36,923 bases of DNA from JBBRZF01 sp038236965 (lineage in GTDB: Bacteria; Acidobacteriota; Terriglobia; Terriglobales; Acidobacteriaceae), in assembly GCA_038236965.1 (NCBI GenBank), contig JBBRZF010000011.1, positions 1-36,923 of the forward strand. The letters are read 5' to 3'. Positions 1 through 8,925 of this stretch are shown piece by piece. Made by a program: the position numbers and the translations under genes. The first letter of the stretch is position 1; each line of letters begins with the position of its first letter. The notes beneath the pieces are model-generated. The model was not told the DNA's origin and did not search any database. It saw only the letters and a program-made list of their open reading frames with translations.

Positions 1-1
1 C

Positions 2-352
2 GTCTATCGTGTGAACGGATGCTGGGGCGCGATCGCAAAATCAAATTACGCCGGTCTGCGTTTTCGCGAACCCGTCTACCGCACCCTGCGCGAACTGGCA
101 ATGAGCTACTTTGACTGTTATTACAATCTCGCGGGAGAACGCACCCTGCGCAGTTTCGCGCGCCCCATCAACCTCACTCGCTTTGACAAGATGAACTGGA
201 TGACCACGGATGAACCCATGTGGTGCGTCGCCGAGTTGATGGTCACCCTGCCTCACGTGTCCCTCGTATCGGACGATCAGATCGGTTCGTTCTCCAAACT
301 CGACAAGCGCTCGTTCGCAGCCGGACTCGTGGGACGACTGGAACAGGTATAA
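2..352 (+). CDS. C-terminal part of a conserved hypothetical protein (5' end outside window)
   Basis: The frame is open from the left edge to a TAA stop at 350-352, so only the last 116 residues are visible and the real start lies upstream. The visible part is soluble-looking, rich in aromatic residues and Arg, with a run FREPVYRTLRELAMSYFD and a WMTTDEPMW stretch; I see no membrane segment. I have a vague memory of similar proteins beside glycosyltransferases but cannot name the family, so no function is given. The next gene starts 47 bases downstream on the same strand and encodes a GT39-like enzyme, so the two may be co-transcribed. An internal GTG at position 11 is very unlikely to be the true start, because coding continues upstream of it. 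Confidence 0.7.
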   Translation, partial: VYRVNGCWGAIAKSNYAGLRFREPVYRTLRELAMSYFDCYYNLAGERTLRSFARPINLTRFDKMNWMTTDEPMWCVAELMVTLPHVSLVSDDQIGSFSKLDKRSFAAGLVGRLEQV

Positions 353-399
353 AGGTAAACTCAATCCTGAATCCGATTCACCGTTTCGCCGGAGTTTGA

Positions 400-2238
400 A
401 TGGGCATAGTGAGTGCCGATAACGACGCGCTTCGCCGCCAGAATGTATACATACTTCTGCTGACGCTCATCTCCTGCTCCGTCTACCTCTGGGTCAGGTT
501 GCATTGCGGATGGTTGCCGGAAGACGATGGCCTGCTCGGACAGAGCGCCCTGCGCGTTTTCCATGGACAACTGCCTCACGTTGATTTCGCAGAGAATTAC
601 ACCGGAGGCCTCGCCTACATTCACGCAGCAGCCTTCACGCTGTTTGGCGTAAACGCGTTCTCCATGCGCATCGCGCTCTTCGCGCTTTCTGTTCCCTTCT
701 TGCTGGCCGTCTTCTACATTGCCTCCCGGACATCCGGCGCAAAAACAGCTGCAATCATTACCGTGCTTGCCGCTGTTTGGAGCATCGCCGTATATTCCAC
801 GCCGATGCCTTCCTGGTACAACCTCTACTTTGCCGTTTTCGGGGCCGCTGCGCTCATACGCTTCATCGACGATGGTCGCCGACGGTGGCTGGTCCTCGCC
901 GGCATAGCGGGTGGCATATCCTTCGATATAAAAGTTGTGGGCCTCTACTACATCGCGGGCGTGCTTCTCTTCCTCCTGTTCAGGGAACAAGAGATGTCCG
1001 CGGCTTCGCTTGCGAAATCGAAACGTACTTATATCTATTCTGCCTTCGTGATCGGCGGACTCATCTTCTTTGTTGCGGGAGTTTGGAAGCTAGTCGGCGG
1101 CAATTTGCAGGAAGGAGACGCCTTTCACTTCCTGCTTCCTTCCGCAGCGATGGCGGCCTTGCTGGTGCGACGCGAACTCTGCATGCTCGCCGGAAGCGAT
1201 CGCCACCGATTTTCGACACTCCTCCGCATGGTACTTCCCTTTCTCGCCGGATGTGCAGGGCCGGTGGTGGTTGTGCTTTGGCCTTACATGCGCGGCGGCA
1301 ACCTACCCGCATTCATCCAAGGAGTTTTCATCCTTGGCATGAGCCGGGCACATGATCTGACGCAGATACACGCGAAATTGCCTGAGCTTGGACTTGCGTT
1401 ACCGCCGTTGGTGTTCCTGCTGATGGCAAATTTTTGGAAGCCCCTTGGAAAAACACTCTCCGCCGTTTCCGCAGCGGTCGTGCTTGCAGTCGCGCTGGCG
1501 CTCGCGCTTTGGAGTAGCGATTTTTCCAAGTCCATCTTCTACAGCGTTTCCATGATGACGCCTTGGGTCATCGCTTTCGGTGCATGGATGCTGGCATCCG
1601 AGCGCGCGCAGGAACTTTCGTCTAACAATCGTCAGCAGGCGATGCTATTGGTGGGCCTTGCTGCACTTTGCAGCCTTATCCAATTCCCGTTTCCTGTCGC
1701 CGTCTACTTCTGCTATTTCGCGCCGATTCTCGCCTTAGCGATTCTGGCGCTCCTAAACATCCGCAACTCGCCGATTGGCGGTAGCGCGGCGATGGCGCTG
1801 CTCGTCTTTTACGTCCTGTTCGGCCTGCTTCGCGTCGTGCCATCTAACATGTACGAGGACGGCGAGTTCCAAACACATTCTCCTCAAACCGCGCTTCACC
1901 TTGAGCGTGCTGGTGGAATCAAGACGGAAAATCCCGGCGAATACGAAAACTTGATTCGCTCGCTTCAGTCACACGCCAGGAACAGCTACGTCTTCGCCGA
2001 ACCCGAGTGTCCCGACATTTACTTCTTCTCCGGCCTGGAGAATCCGTCGAACAATGATGGTGGACTGCCGCCCGCAGAAGTGGAAGCCTTGCTGGCGCGC
2101 GATGACGTTTACGCAATAGTGTTCAACCGTAAACCGTATTTCTCCAAACTGATCGACGCCGGGCAGATGCAGAAGAAATACGAAAGCAGATTTCCCCACA
2201 TGGAAGTCTTCGGCAAATACCTGCTGATGTGGCGTTAG
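400..2238 (+). CDS. GT39/ArnT-like integral membrane glycosyltransferase
   Basis: The 612-aa protein has many hydrophobic helices from about residue 12 to residue 480 and a soluble C-terminal region of about 120 residues. This is the layout of polyprenyl-phosphate-sugar-dependent glycosyltransferases (PMT_2/GT39-like, GT-C fold). An acidic pair in the first extracytoplasmic loop (LPEDDGLLGQSALR, followed by HVDFAENYTGG) fits the catalytic Asp/Glu site of this fold. Such enzymes take sugar from undecaprenyl-phosphate donors on the periplasmic face. The ATG at 400 is preceded by CGGAG about 7 bases upstream. The 3' end overlaps the convergent GtrA gene by 4 bases. The GtrA/GtrB-like pair facing it could make and flip its lipid-linked donor; that partnership is inferred from position only. 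The sugar and acceptor are unknown. Confidence 0.8.
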   Translation: MGIVSADNDALRRQNVYILLLTLISCSVYLWVRLHCGWLPEDDGLLGQSALRVFHGQLPHVDFAENYTGGLAYIHAAAFTLFGVNAFSMRIALFALSVPFLLAVFYIASRTSGAKTAAIITVLAAVWSIAVYSTPMPSWYNLYFAVFGAAALIRFIDDGRRRWLVLAGIAGGISFDIKVVGLYYIAGVLLFLLFREQEMSAASLAKSKRTYIYSAFVIGGLIFFVAGVWKLVGGNLQEGDAFHFLLPSAAMAALLVRRELCMLAGSDRHRFSTLLRMVLPFLAGCAGPVVVVLWPYMRGGNLPAFIQGVFILGMSRAHDLTQIHAKLPELGLALPPLVFLLMANFWKPLGKTLSAVSAAVVLAVALALALWSSDFSKSIFYSVSMMTPWVIAFGAWMLASERAQELSSNNRQQAMLLVGLAALCSLIQFPFPVAVYFCYFAPILALAILALLNIRNSPIGGSAAMALLVFYVLFGLLRVVPSNMYEDGEFQTHSPQTALHLERAGGIKTENPGEYENLIRSLQSHARNSYVFAEPECPDIYFFSGLENPSNNDGGLPPAEVEALLARDDVYAIVFNRKPYFSKLIDAGQMQKKYESRFPHMEVFGKYLLMWR

Positions 2239-2714
2239 GGATTGGTGGAGCGGGAGCGGAACGAGAAATTCTTGTGTCCGACGAAGTTATAGATGGTCGC
2301 CAAGCCCATCACGATCGCGCCGGCAAGGTAGGGCGCAGCCGCATCGACGTGCGTCGTTCTTCGAATGAACACCACCACCACGGGGAGCGCGGCAGTACTC
2401 GCCACAATACCCCCGCTGTAGACGGCTAGGCAGCGAATCCATTCCCGTAGATAATTTCCATGGGTCTTGAACACGAACCATTTGTATCCCAGGAATGCCA
2501 CGGTGATGCTAATGAGGCTGGCGAGGGCGTTGGCCGCGATGTATCCATAGCGCATGCGCGGCGTCAGCAAAGCGGTGAGCGCCGCATAAAGTCCGTAGCC
2601 GAACGCAGTGTTCCAAAGGCCGACCAGCAGGTAGCGCGCGAACTGTCCCGGCGGCACATGACTAGTGATGCGACTTGCCCAACTCCTTCGAGCGATGGAG
2701 GGGTCCGTGCTCAT
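2235..2714 (-). CDS. GtrA-family membrane protein (putative polyprenyl-phosphate sugar flippase)
   Basis: The 159-aa protein has four predicted membrane helices. The N-terminal stretch FARYLLVGLWNTAFGYGLY and the C-terminal YNFVGHKNFSFRS are typical of the GtrA family (PF04138). Family members are thought to move undecaprenyl-phosphate-linked sugars across the inner membrane for O-antigen or teichoic acid decoration. Its ATG directly abuts the stop of the upstream GT2 gene (TAG then ATG), so the pair is translationally linked and matches the classic GtrA-GtrB arrangement. It is the last gene of the leftward sugar operon and ends in a 4-base convergent overlap with the GT39-like gene. Family assignment is firm; the sugar is unknown. 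Confidence 0.9.
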   Translation of the reverse strand: MSTDPSIARRSWASRITSHVPPGQFARYLLVGLWNTAFGYGLYAALTALLTPRMRYGYIAANALASLISITVAFLGYKWFVFKTHGNYLREWIRCLAVYSGGIVASTAALPVVVVFIRRTTHVDAAAPYLAGAIVMGLATIYNFVGHKNFSFRSRSTNP

Positions 2715-3677
2715 CTACTTTCCACTCGTGTGCGCTGAAGACTCTCCGAAATTGATCCGCTCTTTTTCCACCACCGCCGGACGCCGCAACACTTGCGTGT
2801 GAATGGCACCGATGTACTCGCCCAGGATTCCGATGAAGAACAACTGTACGGCGCTGAAGAAGAAGATACCTATCACGACCGGCGCCGTTCCCAGTTGGAA
2901 TCTGTTCCAGAATAAGAGCTTGTAGATGAGATACACGGTCGCGATCAGGAAGCTGAATCCTCCGAGACAAAAGCCGAAGAATGTCGCCAGCCTCAGTGGG
3001 ACCTTGGAGTGATTTGTAATGCCCAGCATCGCATTGTCATACAAGGTATAGAGATTGTTCTTCGTGAATCCGCGTTTGCGGAGCGGCTGCTCGAAAGGTA
3101 CCAGCGCGCGCTCATAACCGAGTTCGCATACCAGCCCGCGGAGATACGGATAGGGATCGTCGATCTGCCGTATGGTATCCACCACCTCGCGGTCGTAGAG
3201 ACCGAATCCCGTGGCGTTCTTGATCAACTCGATCTCTGACAACCGCGCTATCAGGTGGTAATAGATATTTCGAGCCAGCCAGAACAAGGAAGATTCTTCA
3301 CTGTTTGTTTTCTGCGCTAGAACCAGCTTGAAACCTTCTTGCCATTTCTTTACGAACGCAGGTATCAGTTCGGGAGGATCCTGCAGATCGGACGCCATGT
3401 AGATCACGGCCTCACCGTGCGCGCTCATGATGCCGTAGTAGGGCGAACGGATATGGCCGAAGTTTCGAGTATTGACGATGACTTTGACGCGCGCATCTTT
3501 CTTGCAGATCTCCCGGAGCAAATCGACGCTCCGGTCCGTCGAGCTGTTATCGATGACGATCAACTCGTAGGTATGTTGGGGCAGTTCGCGTTCCATGACC
3601 CGCGTCACCCGCTCGTACAATTCAGGAATATTCTCTTCTTCGTTGAAACATCCCGTCACGATGCTGATGAGGCTCAT
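2715..3677 (-). CDS. GT2 glycosyltransferase, GtrB/DPM1-like with C-terminal membrane helices
   Basis: The 320-aa protein starts with a GT-A family 2 domain: SIVTGCFNEEENI (nucleotide binding), VIDNSSTDRS, and MASDLQDPPE with the metal-binding D-x-D region. It is followed by two hydrophobic helices at roughly residues 230-290 (FFGFCLGGFSFLIATVYLIY and a second one before GILGEYIGAIHTQV). This is the organisation of GtrB and dolichol-phosphate mannose synthase-like enzymes, which load a sugar from a nucleotide donor onto undecaprenyl phosphate on the cytoplasmic face. The start overlaps the stop of the upstream methyltransferase (ATGA) and the stop abuts the GtrA start. The donor is inferred to be the CDP-sugar made by this operon or plain UDP-glucose; the sequence does not decide. 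Confidence 0.9.
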   Translation of the reverse strand: MSLISIVTGCFNEEENIPELYERVTRVMERELPQHTYELIVIDNSSTDRSVDLLREICKKDARVKVIVNTRNFGHIRSPYYGIMSAHGEAVIYMASDLQDPPELIPAFVKKWQEGFKLVLAQKTNSEESSLFWLARNIYYHLIARLSEIELIKNATGFGLYDREVVDTIRQIDDPYPYLRGLVCELGYERALVPFEQPLRKRGFTKNNLYTLYDNAMLGITNHSKVPLRLATFFGFCLGGFSFLIATVYLIYKLLFWNRFQLGTAPVVIGIFFFSAVQLFFIGILGEYIGAIHTQVLRRPAVVEKERINFGESSAHTSGK

Positions 3678-4603
3678 GGATTAGACTTTCTCCCCCAAGC
3701 GCGGAGGCATACCGAGGTGCCGGTGAGCAGACCAACACCAATCTGTAATGGTTGAAGCACAATTCCTGTCGCAAACAAGATCGGGTTGTACTTACAATTT
3801 AGGACGTTTTGAATGCTGCGCCCCATCTTTGGCATCTCCGCGCCCCCCTGCCGAAACACCGTCAGACCCGCCTTTTGTAACGTCGCGGCAAGCGAGACCT
3901 TACTGAAATGCATTGTGTGAAATGGGGCGTAGTAGCCGTCCCAGTACTTACCGAAGAGATGTTTGACCCCGGTTTTTAACGACGGTACCTCAACAGCTAA
4001 CACCCCGCAAGGTTTGAGTAACTTCGCAATTCGGTTCACAAGGCCTACCGGATCATACGAGTGCTCGAGCACGTGGCGGCATAACACAAAATCAAACACT
4101 CCCTGCATCGTAAATAAATCCTCATACGACGCATAATCCTCTGGCCGAAGCGCATGCGGAGATGACGAGTGCAGGTCCGCACCGATGACCGTTGCGTCCG
4201 GAAATAGCTGCTGTATGGCTCGCGTGTAAGTGCCGTTGCCACATCCGTAGTCAAGCATTGTCGCAGCTGAAGCAACGACGGTATTGCAGAAGGATTTTAA
4301 GTCTCTCCTTGCAGCAGCCATCTTCAGATTCGTAACCAGTTGCGATTCATTTGGCTGAAAATCGAAAGACTCGCGATCTTCGTACAACAGGTGAGCTGTG
4401 TCCTCGGTCGGGATAGGATCTGAGAAACCCAGGCTGCACAACGGGCAATAGAGAATACTAAAGGTCTGATTCCTGTAAATCCCACCGCCGCATACGCTCG
4501 CGACCTTGAGGCGCGAATTGATACATCCCTCGTGCAGAGGAGACAAGTCGTTCGCTACGAATAAGGGCCTTCCGCTGCTCGTTACCACGGACTCATCCTT
4601 CAC
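3674..4603 (-). CDS. Class I SAM-dependent methyltransferase (Methyltransf_23-like)
   Basis: The 309-aa protein has a Cys-containing N-terminal segment (ILYCPLCSLGFSDP, a possible half zinc site), then a Rossmann methyltransferase with motif I MLDYGCGNGTYTR, a GADLHS acidic loop, and LCRHVLEHSYDP, the H/E-L-E-H signature of Methyltransf_11/23 proteins. The C-terminus after VEVPSL carries a hydrophobic patch (FATGIVLQPLQIGVGLLTG) that may hold it at the membrane. The first in-frame start after an upstream stop is GTG at 4603, but its Shine-Dalgarno is poor, so the start is uncertain by a few codons. Its stop overlaps the GT2 start (ATGA). In this operon it probably O- or C-methylates the sugar or the growing glycan. 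Similar enzymes occur in CDP/dTDP-sugar pathways. Confidence 0.85.
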   Translation of the reverse strand: MKDESVVTSSGRPLFVANDLSPLHEGCINSRLKVASVCGGGIYRNQTFSILYCPLCSLGFSDPIPTEDTAHLLYEDRESFDFQPNESQLVTNLKMAAARRDLKSFCNTVVASAATMLDYGCGNGTYTRAIQQLFPDATVIGADLHSSSPHALRPEDYASYEDLFTMQGVFDFVLCRHVLEHSYDPVGLVNRIAKLLKPCGVLAVEVPSLKTGVKHLFGKYWDGYYAPFHTMHFSKVSLAATLQKAGLTVFRQGGAEMPKMGRSIQNVLNCKYNPILFATGIVLQPLQIGVGLLTGTSVCLRAWGRKSNP

Positions 4604-4627
4604 GCCTCATCGCTGGTATTGTTGTTG

Positions 4628-4991
4628 TTATCGCGCCACTCGTTCCTGCGGAACAGCGTAGCAGACCAGCGACGACGTAGCTGTTTCTGGCATGCGACTG
4701 CAGTTTTCAAATTTTCGCACTGCTTCTTGCGGCGGCATGACGCAGAGCCCGTCGGATGGTTGTTCCCCAAAGGGCGGGATTGCTGTCCGTAAAGGCTACG
4801 GCTTCCACGTTGTTAGAACGCAACGCATGAAGGACACGACGGCCGAGCCTGCCCGCTCCGAAAACGACAAACCCATCCCGGCGTTCCACTGCGGAGTTAA
4901 ATGCCCCCGTCAGCGTGCTCTCGGTTTCGACGCGAAAGAGCTTATCGAGTCGTTGAATGGATGGCTCGCGCACGCTACAACCCCCGATCAT
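4628..4991 (-). pseudogene. Decayed FkbM-type methyltransferase (N-terminal Rossmann domain only, frameshifted)
   Basis: The first frame (4991 to 4707, 94 codons) begins with a plausible ATG and carries FVVFGAGRLGRR then AFTDSNPALWGTTI. This is the NAD-binding-like module that precedes the methyltransferase domain in many FkbM-family proteins (usually continuing as DGLPVLSPEEA). After TTI that frame turns into unrelated basic residues and stops. A one-base shift at about 4754-4756 restores the expected continuation, DGLCVMPPQEAVRKF, which runs to a TAA at 4628-4630. The whole downstream methyltransferase domain is missing, so this is a frameshifted and truncated remnant. The start overlaps the end of the NeuB-like gene by 17 bases, so the original was part of the operon. 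A sequencing error could explain the frameshift but not the missing domain. Confidence 0.7.
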
Positions 4992-6054
4992 AGATGTGTT
5001 TTCGCAAGGACGGAATGCTCGCGTATGGACTGTCGATACTGTCTATCTGAATCGAGTCGTCTTTTTTAAGAGCAGCACGAATAACCTCGCCCCGCATTAA
5101 TTCGCGACATGAGATTTGTCCTTTTTGAAGCGGAACAGCCAGGTAGATGTCTTCGTCCGTTAGCACGTGGCCAACTGGGAGATCGCGAGTGGCATAGACT
5201 CCGCGGACGAGGGAGTCAAGATACGCGATCTCCTTCTGAGGGGGGATTCGTTTTTGCGTTCCTGGCGCACCACACATTTCTTTCGCCTTGTGGAAGGCCT
5301 TGAACCACGTATCGATCTGGTCTGGCAGCGAGCAATAGGAACTGACTTCCATGTCATCCGTTTGGATATCGACGTGCCGCTCGAAAGTGCGAGCACCCTT
5401 CGCGTAAGCGATCAGCATCGACGTTGTCCAATCCGCACACTCATGCGTGGAAAATCCAATAGTGTGGTGCGGGTAGCGATTGCGCAGGAAGTCAATCTGA
5501 TTCATCTCGAGTTCCTGATCTTCAGTGGGATACATCGAGACACAATGGTTGATCGCCAAGGGGATATGCCGGTTTTCAAAGAATGTCACTAGGTCATCAA
5601 TGTCTTTCAAAGACGTGCCACCCGTGGAAACGATCACTGGTTTCTTGGTCGTCGCAATCTTTTCGATGAGCACCCAGTCGTTCACATCAGAACTCGCAAG
5701 CTTCAGGATCGGGATGCCCAACTCCGTGCATACTTCCACAGACTTCTCGTCGAAGGCGGTAGCCATCGGGATGCAATTTCCCTCTCGGATTGCGCTTATC
5801 AGTTTCGCTATCTCCGGGAACGAGAGTTTCGTGGCGATCGTCTTCTTGATGTAGCGAATGTCCGTCCGTTCACGGAAATCTTTGTGAATGAACCGATCTA
5901 CGTCGCGCAATTGAATTTTGATCGCGGCGCGAACGTTATTGAAGCGTACGACCTGCGAGTAGCTGGAGACGATCTTCAATCCCCGCTCCACATCACCGAG
6001 GTGATTGTTTGCGAGTTCAAGGACGAATAGATCTTCGAAGATATCTCTATTCAT
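4975..6054 (-). CDS. NeuB/SpsE-like PEP-condensing sialic-acid-type synthase
   Basis: The 359-aa protein has the NeuB TIM-barrel (LELANNHLGDVERG, KLASSDVNDW, VIVSTGGTSL, HTIGFSTHE, and FERHVDIQTDDME near the substrate site). It is followed by a C-terminal SAF/antifreeze-like domain (RGVYATRDLPVGHVLTDED). NeuB-family enzymes condense phosphoenolpyruvate with a hexosamine to give nine-carbon sugars. The ATG at 6054 has an AGGTG site 8 bases upstream and leaves 16 bases after the ThDP enzyme gene; the longer frame to 6099 has no family similarity. No NeuA, NeuC, PseB or LegB homologue lies in the window, so an ordinary nonulosonate pathway is not complete here. Its neighbours are CDP-deoxyhexose genes, which makes the acceptor sugar an open question. 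Confidence 0.85.
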   Translation of the reverse strand: MNRDIFEDLFVLELANNHLGDVERGLKIVSSYSQVVRFNNVRAAIKIQLRDVDRFIHKDFRERTDIRYIKKTIATKLSFPEIAKLISAIREGNCIPMATAFDEKSVEVCTELGIPILKLASSDVNDWVLIEKIATTKKPVIVSTGGTSLKDIDDLVTFFENRHIPLAINHCVSMYPTEDQELEMNQIDFLRNRYPHHTIGFSTHECADWTTSMLIAYAKGARTFERHVDIQTDDMEVSSYCSLPDQIDTWFKAFHKAKEMCGAPGTQKRIPPQKEIAYLDSLVRGVYATRDLPVGHVLTDEDIYLAVPLQKGQISCRELMRGEVIRAALKKDDSIQIDSIDSPYASIPSLRKHIYDRGL

Positions 6055-6070
6055 TTCGTTTTCACCTGCT

Positions 6071-7867
6071 CTAGTCCTCGGGATACCGATTCGACGCAAG
6101 TTCTTCCTGCGACAAAAACGGGTACATATCTTCTAATGCTGGCGTCACGATCGTTCCGTCTTCCGATTGACGCGAACGAATGCGAGGCTCGAATCCCTGC
6201 GCCGCGTCCAGCGAAACGCTGATCAGACTCGGACCTGCGGCGTTCATCAAATCGTATACCTGTTCCATTTGTCCATCGGACTGTAGCCGCATCGCCGGTA
6301 TGCCATATGCTTCCGCGATTCGCGCCATGTCCGGGAACGTCACCCCGCTCGCGGGACTTTCGCCGACGAGCCGTCCAAAGAAATTCGTCTGCGTGCTGCG
6401 GATCGAGAGATAACCATCATTGTCCAGTACAACGATTTTAATCGGCAGCTTGTAATGAACGACGGTTTGCAACTCCTGGATGTTCATCTGAATACTGCCA
6501 TCGCCCGCGAGACACACAACCCTGCCCTGGTGTGCGAACGCTGCGCCTATCGCGGCAGGGAGATCGTATCCCATGGAGGCGCACCCCGAATTCGAGAACA
6601 GCCTTTGGCCAGCTTTCAGTGGCAGCGCCTGGAAAGGCACGATGCACGCGCTTGCGTTTCCACAAACGACCACGTCGCCGTCCCCAAGAACCTTGCCGAG
6701 CATCTCGACGAAGTAGTACGGGTTCAGCGGCGGGCCCGGTTTTCTATGCTGCTGCTGAACCACCGGGTAGCGCGCCACGCGTTCGCGGCACCACGCCAGC
6801 CAGCGTGAGTGGCTGCGTATCTGATCGGGGTTGGACGCAAGTTGCCGATTCAGTTCACGCAGGAATACCCGCAGGTCGCAGTGCACAGCCAGGTCGGGAC
6901 GAACAGTCGGCTTCACGAATTCCGCTTCGTCTATATCGACCTGTATCTTGAACGCCTTTGGCGCGAACGATGCCCAGTTATAGCTGACCTGCCGAATGTT
7001 CAGACGCGACCCAAGCACAAGCACAAGGTCGGCGTCTTGCAAGGTGAAATTACCCGCGCGTTCTCCGATCGTGCCGGGGCGCCCGCAAAACAGCGGGTCC
7101 GTGGACGAGATAAGATCGTGCGTCCATGCAGTCGTCACGGGAATCTGCAGGGCACCGATAAGGGCCTCGTACTCTGCGATGGCATTCGCGAGCCGCACTC
7201 CGGTGCCGGCCAGCACCACTGGTTTCTTCGCTGCGGAAATTCGCTTTAGAACCTCACTCGCGAGCTCCGAGATTTTGCCAATATCCCAAGTGACCTCGTC
7301 CTCGTGTTCGTCATAGACTCGCATCGAATCTTCGTCCACCATCGCGCCTTGCACATCAATCGGCACATCGATCCAGCAAGGTCCGGGACGTCCCGCTTTC
7401 GCCAGGTAAAAAGCCTTTTCCAGGTGATACCGGATTGAGGCCGGGTCATCGACGAGCACAGCGTACTTGGTGATTCCGCGAACCATGCCGATGATGTCTG
7501 CTTCCTGATCGCCAAGTTGCCTCAAATCTTCGCAGCCCATCAGCGTCTTGCACGTTTCGCGCTTCACCTGCCCGGAAATGACGAGCATCGGAATCGAATC
7601 CGTGTACGCGCCGAAGACTCCATTCAGCGCGTTGATGCCGCCGGGGCCCGTGGTCACGTTGATTACGCCGGGCGTATTCGTGATTCGCGCATAGCCTTCG
7701 GCTGCCATCGCCGCTGCCTGCTCGTGGTGCATGCAGATGTACTGAAGGCGGCTTTCTTTGCCAAGCGAATCGTTCAGGTGCATCGCTCCGCCACCGGTCA
7801 CCAGGAAGACATGACGCACGCCCCAGTCGGCTAATCGCTTCGCAACGTAGTCAGATACCTTGATCAT
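6071..7867 (-). CDS. ThDP-dependent acetolactate-synthase-like enzyme (YerE-like candidate)
   Basis: The 598-aa protein has the three-domain ThDP fold. The N-terminal Pyr domain has the catalytic Glu (E49 in MHHEQAAAMAAEGYAR). The central domain begins about residue 200. The C-terminal PP domain has GDGS at 456-459 and the metal-ligand Asn at 483 (LDNDGY). ATG 7867 is where similarity begins; the frame extends upstream to 8062 but that part is only a shadow of the previous gene. Simple acetolactate synthases do not belong in sugar operons. YerE of the yersiniose pathway is an enzyme of this family that transfers a two-carbon unit from pyruvate to C4 of CDP-3,6-dideoxy-4-keto-glucose. With rfbFGH directly upstream, that role is the best inference. 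An ilvB paralogue role is less likely since no ilvN is present. Confidence 0.85.
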   Translation of the reverse strand: MIKVSDYVAKRLADWGVRHVFLVTGGGAMHLNDSLGKESRLQYICMHHEQAAAMAAEGYARITNTPGVINVTTGPGGINALNGVFGAYTDSIPMLVISGQVKRETCKTLMGCEDLRQLGDQEADIIGMVRGITKYAVLVDDPASIRYHLEKAFYLAKAGRPGPCWIDVPIDVQGAMVDEDSMRVYDEHEDEVTWDIGKISELASEVLKRISAAKKPVVLAGTGVRLANAIAEYEALIGALQIPVTTAWTHDLISSTDPLFCGRPGTIGERAGNFTLQDADLVLVLGSRLNIRQVSYNWASFAPKAFKIQVDIDEAEFVKPTVRPDLAVHCDLRVFLRELNRQLASNPDQIRSHSRWLAWCRERVARYPVVQQQHRKPGPPLNPYYFVEMLGKVLGDGDVVVCGNASACIVPFQALPLKAGQRLFSNSGCASMGYDLPAAIGAAFAHQGRVVCLAGDGSIQMNIQELQTVVHYKLPIKIVVLDNDGYLSIRSTQTNFFGRLVGESPASGVTFPDMARIAEAYGIPAMRLQSDGQMEQVYDLMNAAGPSLISVSLDAAQGFEPRIRSRQSEDGTIVTPALEDMYPFLSQEELASNRYPED

Positions 7868-7896
7868 TTTTTCTCTTATCTCGAACCTTTCATGGA

Positions 7897-8925
7897 CTAC
7901 GACCGATGCCAGGCGATGGTCCGACCTAGACTCTCTTCCAGTGACACGTGGACCGCCAATCCCAACTCTTTCTCTGCGCGCAAAACTTCGGGTACGTAAC
8001 GCGTGCTCGGAACTCCTGGCCGTCCCAGCACCTCTACCTTCGATCCGCCGCCTGCTACACATGCGACCAACTTCGCCAACTCACGAATCGACACAGCGTG
8101 CTGACTGCCCACGTTGTAAGGTCTGGCCGACTCGCCCTTCGCCAGTATCGTCCACAACCAGATTGCGAGGTCAGCGGCGTAGAGATAGGAGCGCACTGTG
8201 CTGCCATCGCTTTCAATCTGGATCGTCCGACCCTCCACGGCATCGCGGACAAAATTCCCTACCGCGAATTCATTCAGTGGAAGATGTGGACCGACGAAGG
8301 CGAACATTCTTGCGATCAGTGCCGCAAAACCGAATTGCCGTGAAAACTGTGCGCAAAGAAACTCGGATGCCCGCTTCGCCTCACCGTAAGCGCTTTTCGC
8401 ACTCATCGTGTCGGGAGCGCCCGCGAACTCTTCGGATATCCCCTCGATCTCTGCGGGCTGAGTTCCGTAAACCGCTCCAGAGCTAGTGAACAAAAGGCGG
8501 CGAGCGCCATGCGTTCGTGCGAACTCCAGCACGCGCGTGGTAGCCAGCAGGTCGGCATCAAATGTAGCCAGCGGACGCTCAGTCTCCGGCGCCTTACTTC
8601 GCTCCGTCGCAGCATGAATCACAAAAGAAAACTCGCCGGCGGGAAAATCAAATGAAGCGGCATCTCCCTGCACGAACCGAACCGCGCGATGATTCCCTGC
8701 ATAAGGGGCTTTCGCGCGAAACGCTGCCGGATTTCGTGTGAGCACAACCGCGTTCACGCCCAGATCAAACTTGTCGTCGGCCCAGCACAGGCTTTCCAGC
8801 AACCATGTCCCGACAAATCCTGTGCCGCCCGTGATGAACAGCGACTGTCCGCGCAGGCTCTCCCACACGTCAGATGTGTGCGACAGCACGTGTTCAAGAT
8901 CGCGGGCAAGAGGATGGTTGGTCAT
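7897..8925 (-). CDS. SDR-family NAD(P)-dependent sugar-nucleotide epimerase/reductase
   Basis: The 342-aa extended short-chain dehydrogenase has the nucleotide-binding motif ITGGTGFVG (residues 31-39), the active-site Ser in LLFTSSGAVYG (148-149) and the catalytic pair Y180-x3-K184 in SAYGEAK. Its ATG abuts the rfbH stop (TAA then ATG), so it acts in the same pathway. Family members in this position include CDP-abequose, paratose and tyvelose synthases, and YerF, which reduces the keto group left after branch addition. The sequence alone does not tell reductase from epimerase. A 29-base gap separates it from the ThDP enzyme downstream. Confidence 0.85.
   Translation of the reverse strand: MTNHPLARDLEHVLSHTSDVWESLRGQSLFITGGTGFVGTWLLESLCWADDKFDLGVNAVVLTRNPAAFRAKAPYAGNHRAVRFVQGDAASFDFPAGEFSFVIHAATERSKAPETERPLATFDADLLATTRVLEFARTHGARRLLFTSSGAVYGTQPAEIEGISEEFAGAPDTMSAKSAYGEAKRASEFLCAQFSRQFGFAALIARMFAFVGPHLPLNEFAVGNFVRDAVEGRTIQIESDGSTVRSYLYAADLAIWLWTILAKGESARPYNVGSQHAVSIRELAKLVACVAGGGSKVEVLGRPGVPSTRYVPEVLRAEKELGLAVHVSLEESLGRTIAWHRS

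Noticed and set aside
7868..8062. Upstream extension of the ThDP enzyme frame
   Set aside because: Arg-rich shadow of the SDR gene; family similarity begins at MIKVSDY (7867).
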